Source: Dromiciops gliroides (taxonomy: Eukaryota; Chordata; Mammalia; Microbiotheria; Microbiotheriidae). Taken from it: DNA of 64,000 nucleotides. The DNA lies in assembly GCF_019393635.1 (NCBI RefSeq), contig NC_057862.1, positions 418,111,669-418,175,668 of the forward strand, read 5' to 3'. Made by a program: the position numbers and the translations under genes. The notes under the pieces were generated by a model, which did not search any database, was not told where the DNA came from, and worked only from the letters and a program-made list of their open reading frames with translations. This document shows, piece by piece, positions 45,738 through 55,539 of this stretch. The first letter of the stretch is position 1. Each line of letters opens with the position of its first letter.

Positions 45738-46245
45738 TTGTAAGGGGCTAAAATTCTAGCTAGTATGTCTAAAATATCTAATGAGTGGTCACCAATAAAT
45801 TAGAAGCTTTAGCAAGAGTTTCGACTTTTAAGCATTTATTAAAGAGAACAAGAATTTGGTAAAGAGAGAAAGAGGCCTAGATTCATCTATCTATCAAAGG
45901 GAGAGCGCATTTTAGCTCCACTCTCCACGAGAGTCCAGATGAAAGAGAGCGAAACCATACCTCCTTCATCCCACAAGCCTCCTGTGAAACTAGGAACATC
46001 CCATCCACTCGCGCACACACATTTCCAAGCTAATTTGCTGATAGCTTTGATAGACAGTACCCATGAGCAAACGTCACTTCCTGACACCAAGGACCTGACC
46101 TCATGGCTAGCCCTCAGAAGCCTTCTCCTCATGGTGGAGCTTTCCTACAGTAACTCTCCAGCAGGTGACGTCACTCCAATCATTACATACCGAATGTTAC
46201 AGGTCTTGACTTGTTTCAGAGTAGGAGATGAAAAGAACTGAACTC
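45738..46245 (-). mobile_element. Solo LTR-like element, family B
   Basis: Reads like a marsupial retroviral LTR in reverse: ggctaaaattctagctagta, gagtggtcaccaataaatta, gaagctttagcaagagtttc, gacttttaagcatttattaa (an AATAAA on the reverse strand), then unique U3-like sequence. No internal genes. Edges approximate. Confidence 0.55.
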
Positions 46246-46389
46246 ATGTTCTATTGTGCTTCCTGCTTGTTTCTTGCTGAAATTTTTCTCTTTCTTTTTA
46301 AATTTTTTGTTACAAGGGATAGCTCTCTAGAGATGGAAAGAGAAGGCACATGTTTGTGACCCCCATTTGGGGTGTTCTTGGCAAAGATC

Positions 46390-46545
46390 CTGGAGTGGTT
46401 TGTCATTTTCTTCTTCAGCTCATTTTGCAAATGAGGAAACTGAGGTAAACAGGGTTATGACTCAACCAATTCTTAAGTGTCTGAGTCTGGATTTGAACTC
46501 AGGAATATGAATCTTCCTGCCTCCAAGGCCTGGAACTCTATTTAT
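46390..46545 (-). mobile_element. MAR1-type SINE, 5' part lost
   Basis: gatcctggagtggtttgtca, cagctcattttgcaaatgag, gaaactgaggtaaacagggt, ggatttgaactcagg, ctccaaggcctggaactct. Confidence 0.7.
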
Positions 46546-46604
46546 TTGGAAATGAGGTAATGTAAAAACAAAAGATGTCAATAAAAATTAAAAAGAGGGA
46601 GGAA

Positions 46605-46675
46605 ATAATATAAATTCCTCAAGGATGACGACTGTTTCATTCTTGTCTCTGTATGCCCAGTTCCTAGAATGGTGA
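46605..46675 (+). mobile_element. L2/L3-like tail fragment
   Basis: aaattcctcaaggatgacga, tgtttcattcttgtctctgt, atgcccagttcctagaatgg. Cut off by the LTR region that follows. Confidence 0.5.
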
Positions 46676-47368
46676 TGTGGGACTATCACAAGGGGCACCA
46701 AATGATGTAGGGTAGATTTAGGGTCAAATTGATTGTGAGTCGTCCCAAAAGAATTACAAGACTCAGTGACTCAGTTTCCCAAGTTGTATTGCAATACATG
46801 AGTGAACACAGGGAGAGGACCAGAAAAGTGCAAAGGTATCTCTCAAATAATGAAAGAAAAGATAGTTATATTTCTAGTATGGATAAATTGATTATCAACC
46901 TCATTATAATAATCACCTTAGGGGGGCACAGAAGAGGGTTTATCCTAATCTGGAATTCCTGGGATCCTAAACCAACCCCCAAGGTGGGTACCTTTTTCCA
47001 TGGGGGTGTGTTTTGGGGGTTTACACATCATAAGGTGAATCTGGGGACAAATTTGGCCTTTTCTGCACATGTCACCTTTTGATTCCCATGATTAGTTTCA
47101 AAATATTTTCGTTTATCAGTTTGAATTTCTATGTCCTGTCTGTGTATCATTGTTATAGTTAATGTCTCTATGACCTGCCTCTTTATGTTCTTGTTATGGG
47201 TGCTGATTAATGTGGGTAAGGAGAACCTAGGTCCTAACTTGTATTAATGAAGACTCAGGCCTTAAGTTATCCATTAACTAGGGTCTGAATCCCTCTTAGA
47301 GCTCAGATCTAAATTAGAGCTTGGGTCTTAGGTTTTTCTGTTAACCTTTTTTTTTTTTACCTCCTACA
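46676..47368 (-). mobile_element. LTR-like element, family A, copy 2, with a scrap of internal sequence
   Basis: The LTR (46706-47368) matches copy 1 at 24015-24696 over most of its length. Next to its reverse-strand 3' end is a short extra piece (46680-46705) reading, reversed, tcatttggtgccccttgtga. This resembles the start of the internal region of several mammalian retroviral families. No viral genes are present. Confidence 0.6.
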
Positions 47369-48089
47369 TCATTAAGTAAACACAGTTGCAGTAGAAAACT
47401 CAGGCTTTCCAAACCCACTATACCCTTCCAAGTCTTCCCCATCTGCCTCCATTCCACCCTGATGTGCTCAGGCTTTCTTCTATTATGACAGCTGTGTCTT
47501 CAGTGGCATCTATAAATCTAGGAACTCAAGCTATATGTACCCAACCTCAGGTGAGTGCTCTAGTACCAATGTTCTTGGGCCTGTGGGCACTACTCAGGGC
47601 CATGAGACCTCCTTCAGGAGCATTCCTCCTGAGACTTGGTAGGAATCGTCAAAGGGAGTAGCTGAATCTATAATATTTGGATAAGAGAAGCAGCTTTTCT
47701 TTTGGTCTTTCAGGCTTTGAAAGGAAATTGCTCAGACACTAAGATGCTCTAATATTAACAGTGTTACCAGGAGGAAAGAGAAAAAGAGAGTAAGGGGAAG
47801 GAAAAAAGAAGGGCAAATGCTATCATTCTCTGACTCCTAGGTGGCTACGAGAAATTCAGTGTCTTCACTTGGTCACAGAGGCATATTCTTAGCTTCAGTC
47901 CTTCATAGAGGCCCCCTAACCCCATTAAGTTGTGGGAGACTTTGTTTCTGGGGGATTCACTGCCAGGAATACCTCAGTCTTAGAAAGAACATGATTCTGT
48001 CCAATTCCACAAACACTTATTAAGTACTTCCTATGTATTATACTCAAAGCAAAGACAAAAATGAAAGTCTCTTCCCTCAATGTATATAC

Positions 48090-48995
48090 ATTATTTTTCT
48101 TTTTTAAGCTTTAATGTTTTCTTTTGTTTTTATATTAATTGTATTTCCAAATATACCTTTCTTCTTCTCCTCCTCCCTTCCTTGTAATTAAGAATAAATA
48201 ATAGAGATAAAAAATCATTTTGATAAAACTCAGTTGATATATGTAATAGTATATGCAATGTTCCACACCTGTGATCCTCCACCTCTACAAAGAAGGAGGA
48301 AGGAAGGCAAAATACATTGGTACATTTTCTTTTTTTAAATAAATTATTTTTTTCAATGATCATGTATTTATTCTTTCTCCCACTTCTTGAAAATAAGAAT
48401 GAAAACAAAACCTTTATAAAAAAGGAGCATAGTAAAACAGAATAAATTCCCATATTGGCCATGTCCAAAAATATGCGTTTCATTTTGCTTACTAGTGCGT
48501 TACCTCTCTGTCAAAAAGTAGACAACAGGAAAAAAAATAAAAGGTAGGCAACAGTCTTTATCATCAGTCCTCTGGAATCATGAATGATCACTGAATTGAT
48601 GAGAGTTCTTAAGTCTTTCAAAATTATCCATTTTTACAGTGTTGATGTTATACATTGTTCTCCTGGTTCTGCTCACTTCTCTCTGAATCAATTCTTATAA
48701 GTTTTCCCAGGTTTCTCTGCAACTGTTGCTTTCATTCTACTACATTCATACCATAATTTATCCAGCCATTCCTCAACTGATTGGCATTCCCTTAGTTTTC
48801 AGTTCTTTGCAACTATAGAGTTGCTATGATATGTTTGTAAATATAGGGCCTTTTCTTCTTTCTTTGACCTCCTTGGGGCTTAGGCCTAGTAGTGGTATTA
48901 CTGGGTTGAGGGATGCACATTTTAGTAACATTTGAGCTTGGTTCCAAATTGCTTCCCAGAATGACTGCACCAGTTCAGAGCTCCAACAATAGTAT
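48090..48995 (-). mobile_element. L1 fragment, older subfamily
   Basis: Reverse complement of the L1 3' UTR and ORF2 end, more diverged than other copies: cattgttctcctggttctgc, cataatttatccagccattc, gcattcccttagttttcagt, ggcctagtagtggtattact, ccaaattgcttcccagaatg. A T-rich break near 48330 suggests internal rearrangement. Confidence 0.8.
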
Positions 48996-49364
48996 ATCCA
49001 TGTATCTATTTTCCTGAAGCTAAATGAGGTGAATTTTTAAGTTTACATTCTACTGGGGGGACACAACATGTACACAGATAAGTAAATAAAGTGCATATAC
49101 AAATTAAAAGTTGATATGAGTTTATTAAGCACTTACAGGATAGCAGGCCCTCTGCTAAGCACAGGGGATACAAAGAAAGGCAAACAGTCCTGCCCTCAAG
49201 GAGTTCACATTCTGATGAGGGAGAGCAGTAATATAAAAGAATCCCAAGAATGAAAAAGCATTACCAATAAGGAGTATCATGTAGTGAATGATATCTAAGA
49301 TGAATTGAAGGAAGCTAGTATGAGAAAATAATGGGATTTGGCAGATACTCAAAGGCCCACCTGG

Positions 49365-49970
49365 AGATTAATCTAATGTGATTGAATTAAGTGAGAGTGA
49401 TTGACTTTGCTGATTAGCCTACTTAAAGTTAATTAGATTGTAACCACACCTACCTGGCCCTTAAGAAGGTATTATTCTCAGAAGCTAAGGACTTTGAACT
49501 CAACACCAAACCATCTTCAAGTCCAGTGAACCAATGGATTTGGATGATGCTAACCCAGCTTGAAGCAGTATATAAGGACTGCCTCTGCTCCAGACCTATA
49601 AAAAGCTTCCATACTCAGTTTGGGGGAGCAGTTCATGGTTGAAGCAGGCTTGGGGCAGAGGACTTGAGGAAGAACCAGACTAGGCTGCAACTCTATGCTA
49701 GATAGGCCTTTTCTTAACTTTCTGAACTCCGTGTGTTCTCCTTTTACTAATACCTAGTATGCTTTAAGCTTCTAATTTAAGGCGACCACACATTAGATTT
49801 TTTTTTTAAGTGAGGCAGTTGGGGTTAAGTGACTTGCCCAGGGTCACACAGCTAGTAAGTGTTAAGTGTCTGAGGCTGGATTTGAACTCAGGTACTCCTG
49901 ACTCCAGGGCCAGTGCTCTATCCACTGCGCCACCTAGCTGCCCCCACGTTATATTTTTTAAACATCACAC
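49365..49970 (+). mobile_element. LTR-like element, family C, with a SINE inside
   Basis: gattagcctacttaaagtta, attagattgtaaccacacct, a TATA-like region (agtatataaggactgcctct, gacctataaaaagcttccat), then ttctgaactccgtgtgttct. Interrupted by the SINE at 49803-49945. Assignment as a marsupial retroviral LTR is from its layout. No internal genes. Confidence 0.5.
49803..49945 (-). mobile_element. WSINE1-like SINE with 13-bp TSD
   Basis: Reverse copy, aagtgaggcagttggggtta to ccacctagctgccccc. Flanks acattagattttt (49790-49802) and acgttatattttt (49946-49958), two mismatches. Confidence 0.93.
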
Positions 49971-50819
49971 TAAGCAAAGGTGAGAAGGGAGAGCATTCTA
50001 GACATGGGACAATCACCTGTGTAAAGGCACCAAGACAGAAGATGGGATGTCATTTATGGGAGACATGTAGTAAGTCAATTTGGATGAAAGAGAGAATGTA
50101 TAAAGAAAAAGTAAGTGGTATTCAGATTATCAAGGACCTTAAATGATATGCTAATAATTTTCTGTTTTTATACTATGAGTAATTGGGAGTCATTAAAGAT
50201 TTGGGAACAGAGGAAGTGAGATGGTCAGATCTGTGTTTGGCAGCTGTGTGAAAATTTGTTTGCAAAAGGAAGGGGCAGATAGGAGAATATTATGGAGTTA
50301 TAATAGACAAGCCTTGGCAGTCAATTAGATATGGAGAATTGAGGGACAAAGCTGTAAATATAGGTTATAGGAAGCATGGTGGGACTTTTAACAGAAATGG
50401 GGATATTGGGGGAGAGATAGGCTTGGGTGGGGAGGGAGGAACTATGGTGAGTTTCACTATACAATATGTTGTGCTTGAGATGCCTACGAGACATCCAGGC
50501 AGACATGTCTAGTAGGTAATTGGTAATAAGGAACTAGTGATCAGGAGAGATATTGAGGCTGGATATATGGATTTGAGAGTCTGAACCTTTGGGAGCCAAT
50601 GACATCACCAAGGCACTGAGTATAGAGACAGAAGAAAAAATAGGGCCCAGGACAGAGTTCAGTGGGAGAGAGAAAGAGGATAATCAAGAAACAGAGGCAG
50701 AGAAAGAATAATCATACAGGAAAGAAGAGAAACAAAACCAAGAAGTAACATGCAAGCCCAAGGAGGAAGGAGTATCCAGAAGGAGGGAGTGGTTAACAAA
50801 AGTTTGAGGCTTTAAAAAT

Positions 50820-51732
50820 TAAACTTCACAAGTGTAAGAGAAGGAAGACAATTTGTGTGAAGATCTGGGAATTTGGGTGGACTGCAAACTCAACATGAGT
50901 CAACAGTATGATGTGGAAATCAAAAAATCTAATAATATAGTCTTGACCTTCATTGACAGAATTGCTCTAGGGGTCAGCTGGGTGGCGCAGTGGATAAAGC
51001 ACTGGCCTTGGATTCAGGAGGACCTGAGTTCAAATCCAGCCTCAGATGCTTGACACTAGCTGTGTGACCCTGGGCAAGTCACTTAACCCTCATTGCCCTG
51101 CAAAAACAAAAACAAAAAAGAGCTTAATAAATGCTTGAAAAAAAAAAAAGACAGAATTGCTCCCAGGAACAAGAAGGTGATCATCTCACTCTATTCTGCT
51201 CTGTTTAGATCACACCTGGAGTGTTTCATTCAGTTCTAGTCTCTCATTTTAGAAAGGGTGTTGATAAGTTGGAGATCATTCTCCTTAGCTGGAGGGCAGC
51301 TAAGATGGTGAAAGAGCTGGAGCTCAATGAAGACTGGCTGAAGGAACTGGGGTAGTTTAGGCTGGAGAAGAAAAGACTCAGATGGTACAAGATAAATATA
51401 TTTAATTATTAGAAGGGCTACCATATGGAAGAGAGATTTCATTTTATCTCCTTGGCCCTTGAGGGCAAAGTCAGAAATAATGGGAGGACTTGCAAAGAGA
51501 CAAATTTAAATCTGATCAAAGAAAATCATTTGTAAACATTAGAGCAGGCCAAAAGTGGAATGGACTGTCTCAGGATAGTGGATTACCCCTCATAAGGGGT
51601 CTTTGAGCAAAGGCTAGGTGACTAGTTGTTTCATGTATTGCAAAAGATTCCTTTTTAGGTGTGGGTTGAACTAAGGGGTTGATAGGGTCCCTGGCAACTC
51701 TGAGACTAGGTGATTCTCTGATTCTGTGAAAA
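50820..51732 (+). mobile_element. CR1-class LINE 3' end, split by a SINE
   Basis: 5' part gaagatctgggaatttgggt. The 3' part after the SINE (51163 on) carries ctctgtttagatcacacctg, ctcattttagaaagggtgtt, tagtttaggctggagaagaa, caaaagtggaatggactgtc, and a terminal tgattctctgattctgtg, the short tandem end typical of CR1. The frames are broken. Confidence 0.8.
50968..51149 (+). mobile_element. WSINE1-like SINE with LINE-like tail and perfect 13-bp TSD
   Basis: gggtcagctgggtggcgcag through cattgccctgcaaaaac, then gagcttaataaatgcttg before the poly(A). gacagaattgctc on both sides (50955-50967, 51150-51162). Confidence 0.95.
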
Positions 51733-51942
51733 ACACTAAAGTAAATTCCAGTATGGCAAGGACAGACCAAAAACCATTGGAGTTATTAGCCAGTGATTCA
51801 CAACAACCTTGGAGACAGTACTTTTGATAGCATCAGAAGACAGATTGCAAGGAATTGGTAAGTGTGCAAGTAGTGAGGAAATGGAGGCAACATCTGAAAA
51901 AAGGGAGACAAGCTATAGAACAATTGTTAAATGTATGGGTGG

Positions 51943-53348
51943 TGGGGCAGAGCCAAGATGGCAGAGGAAAGGCAGTAACTCTCCTGAGCTCTCCCCAAGA
52001 CCCCTCCAAATTTACCTACAAATAATGCCATAAGACAATTCCTGGAGCAGCAGAACCCACAAAAGGACAGGGTGAAAGATAACTTAGAAGGTCGGCAGGA
52101 AAGGTCTGCTGCACGGAGGGAGAGTGGCATACAGTCCAGTGCAGATTGCACCAGTACAGACCCAGTCCCAGCAAAACAGGAATAGGCCTTGGGAGCCACT
52201 GAATCAGCAGTAGCAGCAGCAACTGCTTCTGGAACTCAGTCCACAAAGGGTAAGGGGGTCAAACAATTGGTAAGAAGGAGAACACAGGGGTCTTTTTACT
52301 AGCACGGAGGCAGGACTCTGTTGTTTTACCCATACTTGGATCCAGGTCCCAGTCTTGGGTAGTGGTCCCAGGCTGGGAAGGAGCACTAGCACACAAGAGC
52401 TTGTGGCCACAGTGGGGCAGGGACCCTCCTCACAGTTCCAAAGCAGAAAAGCAGGCTTGTGGTCGCTTGCAGACCAGAGCACAGGCTAGGAGAGTAGTAA
52501 ACATATTTCTCCTTAAACCATACCACCTTGTAAGAACTGAAAATCTAAAAATCCTTAGAAGTATCTCTGAAAACAGCTACGCAAACTCGCTGAAGCTTGG
52601 AACAGTCCACCCTCCACCCTGGAAGCAGTGCTCCACTTTAACAAAGAGTTAAATGTCAAGAAATAGGCTGGGATGTGGGATAATTGGAACACTAATGCAT
52701 TGTTGGTGGAGCTGTGAACTGATCCAACCATTCTGAAGAGCAATTTGGAATTCTGCCCAAAGGGCTATAAAGCTGTGCATACCCTTTGACCCAGTAATAC
52801 CACTTTTGGGTCTTTTTCCCAAAGAGATCATGGAAGGGGGAAAGGGACCCACATGTACAAAAATATTTATAGCTGCTCTTTACGTGGTGGCAAAGAATTG
52901 GAAGTTGAGGGGGTGCCCATCAATTGGGGAATGGCTGGACAAGTTGTGGTATATGAATACAATGGAATACTATTGTGCTATAAGAAACGATGAGCAGGAG
53001 GAGTTCAGAGAAACCTGGAGGGTCTTGCGTGGGCTGATGATGAGTGAGATGAGCAGAACTAGAAGAACATTGTGCACAGTAACATCAACATTGAGTGTTG
53101 ATCTACTGTGATGGACTATATTCTTCTCACCAATGCAATGGCACAGAAGAGTTCCAGGGAACTCGTGATGGAAGAGGATCTCCAAATCCAGGGGAAAAAA
53201 AAAAAAAGAACTGCGGAGTATAGATGCTAAATGAACTATTTCTTTTGTTTTTGATGCTGCTGGTTTTTTTCTATTTTGAAGTTTTCCATCATTGCTCTGA
53301 TTTTTTTCTCTTGTAACATGACTAATGCAGAAATAGGATTAATGTTAT

Positions 53349-53393
<45 letters not shown>

Positions 53394-54010
53394 CCTATAT
53401 CAGATTGCCTGCTGTCTAGGGGAGGGGGGAGGGAGGGGAGGGAGGGAGAAAAATCTGAAATTGTAAAGCTTGTATAAACAAAGGTTGAGAACTATCTTTA
53501 CATGTAATGGAAAAAAATAAAATACTTTATTAATTAAAAAAAAAAGAAATAGTCTGGGAAAATTAGCAAACAGAAAAAAATTCTGACCATGGAAAGATAC
53601 TATGGTGACAAGGAAGATCGAAATACACCCTCAGAAGATAATAAAGTAAGAGAGGTAGAGGAAGAAATGGGAAGAGAAATGGAAATGATGCAAGAAAATC
53701 ATGAAAAAAAAATCAACAGCTTGGTAAAGGACACACACACACACACACACACAAACTGAAGAAAATAACAGCTTAAAAACCAGACTAGGCCAAATGATAA
53801 AGAGGTACAAAAAGTCAAATTGGCCAAATGGAAAAGGAGGTACAAAAGCTCACTGAAGAAAATAACTCCTTAAAATTTAGCATTGAACAAATGGAAGCTA
53901 ATGACTATGAGAAATCAAGAAGCAATAAAGCAAAACCAAAAGAATGAAAATATAAAAGGTGATGTTAAATATCTCATTGGAAGAGTGGATGACAAGGTCA
54001 AAGGAAGATT
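51943..54010 (+). mobile_element. Older L1: 5' end and ORF1 region, split by a younger L1
   Basis: Begins with an L1-type 5' end (tggggcagagccaagatggc), including a YY1-like CAAGATGGC at 51954-51962. It continues through a 5' UTR-like region to 52657, then resumes at 53544 with ORF1-like coiled-coil coding text (EREMEMMQENHEKKI; VQKLTEENNSLKFSIEQMEA at about 53838). A (ca)n run at 53732-53752 and stops break the frame. The RT region of this older copy is absent. Confidence 0.75.
52674..53543 (+). mobile_element. Younger 5'-truncated L1
   Basis: Carries the end of ORF2, nearly open for 101 codons from 52806: KGPTCTKIFIAALYVVAKNW, then GCPSIGEWLDKLWYMNTMEYY and RETWRVLRGL. A 3' UTR with (ta)n follows at 53354-53392, a g-rich run, aataaaatactttatt and poly(A). 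Bounded by the 16-bp duplications at 52658-52673 and 53544-53559 (15 of 16 identical). Upstream frames encode HCWWSCELIQPF. Confidence 0.93.
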
Positions 54011-54039
54011 ATTTTTTAAGGGGGGGGGAGAGATCTGGG

Positions 54040-54600
54040 TATGTTTTTTAGGTGCTGGGGAGGAGATAGTGAATGTGTCGATGGAAGATGAAAGAAGAAA
54101 TGATGGAGAGGAGCAAGCTCCTGAAACAGCTAAAAAAAGATGGCTAAGCTTGGAAAGAAGGGAACTTTCTTCATGAAATGATGAAAGATATTTAAGAGGG
54201 TTTTGAGAAATGGAGCAAGGAAGAATAGAGAAGAGGGAACTGTTGATGGATGGTCTCTGTCTTCTCAGTCAAACAGAAGGTGAGGTTCCTTGCTAAGACT
54301 GAGAGATAGGAATGGTTTAGAAGATCTTAGTAGAGAGAAAGGCGTTCGAAAAAACAGCCTTGGAGAGCATGCTAGAAAGTTAATCAGTGAAGAATAAAGT
54401 GGTTGCTGTGCAGCAGTGAGGGCCTAGTTCACGGTAAATAACAAATCTGCAGGATACTTAGTCAACATGGTTGGGAAAACCTCAGTCCTGAGAATTACTC
54501 CTAGGTAAACCTTGTTATTAGGGTAATACCACTCCTAGTGAAACTTAAGTTCTGGGAAGATACTACTCCTAGAGAGACATTAGAGAACCATGGACTCTCT
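54040..54600 (+). repeat. Possible distal part of DR-A
   Basis: gaaatggagcaaggaagaat, ctcagtcaaacagaaggtga, ggttgctgtgcagcagtgag. Similar in style to DR-A distal sequence, but weak. Confidence 0.3.
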
Positions 54601-54889
54601 GAACTGAATGCACATCATCATCCTTCCTGTCTCCCAGATTCTCCACCTTAGTCTTCCTCCACCTCTTCCTCTTCCTCAAATACATATTCAATGAGTTCCC
54701 AATCCATTTTTGATTCTACCTCCACAAATGTCAATATACCCCTGTTATACATGAGAGAAAGAAGTATATGACATGGCTTAGGTCCCTAAAGCAGTTTATG
54801 ACATAGTTGAAGAGATGTTACCTCTAAAGATATTTCATATCTTTATTTATACATTTCATATATTTTTATATATTTCACATATATGGTGT

Positions 54890-54916
54890 CCCCCCTATAT
54901 ATATATATATATATAC
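54890..54916. repeat. TA dinucleotide tract
   Basis: About ten ta units following cccccc. Confidence 0.85.
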
Positions 54917-55421
54917 ACTTTATGAGACCATAACTGTTTTTTCTTTTCTTTATCAGATAAACATAAGTTATTAACAACCAAAGCATTTGAGAGGATACTA
55001 GGCATACAAGACAAGCCAAAGGATTGGCACAGGTTTTAAGTGCTTATGGAATTCACTGCTATAGGAAGGAACCACCATGAACCCAGATGATCACAAAAGG
55101 CTTCCTGATGGAGCCAGGACTCAGTTTGGGCTTTAAGGCTGGCTCAGGTTGGAGAGGTAGGGAAATAATGTGGAGGGAGCTGTAGACACAAAGATGTCGA
55201 ACCAAGATGTGGGGCGTGCACGAGTTTAAGTTTAGACATCACAGCAAAACATTTTTACAAACTTGATTGTTTGAGGAAGCCAGATTATCTAACTAGCTAA
55301 AGAATCAACTGGTAAATGGATGGCAAAGTTCACATTAGCCTTCTAGGTGACTTCGGTCTTGAAGGATCTCCTTCAAAGAGTGATAGCTCACATGAGTTCA
55401 AAGGAAAAGAAAGATGAGAAC

Positions 55422-55535
55422 AGATATATATGTATATGTATGTGTATGTGTATATACATATGCATATGTATGTGTATGTATATATGTATATGTGTGTGTG
55501 TTTATGTATACACACACACACACATACAGACATAC
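55422..55535. repeat. TATG/TG/CA microsatellite
   Basis: tatatgtatatgtatgtgta variants, then (tg)n, then (ca)n. Purine-pyrimidine alternating over about 110 bases. The 72- and 84-codon frames across it are artefacts. Confidence 0.9.
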
Positions 55536-55539
55536 ATCT

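Larger units (their letters stand above)
49090..50660 (+). repeat. Dispersed repeat DR-A, long copy split by an LTR
   Basis: The head (gagtttattaagcacttaca, ccctcaaggagttcacattc) ends near 49345. The body resumes near 49975: gagagcattctagacatggg, gaccttaaatgatatgctaa, gagatgcctacgagacatcc, ccaatgacatcaccaaggca. The insert between is an LTR with a SINE inside it. Confidence 0.7.

Noticed and set aside
52806..53111. 101-codon frame as a gene
   Set aside because: It is the C-terminal end of L1 ORF2 inside a truncated L1.
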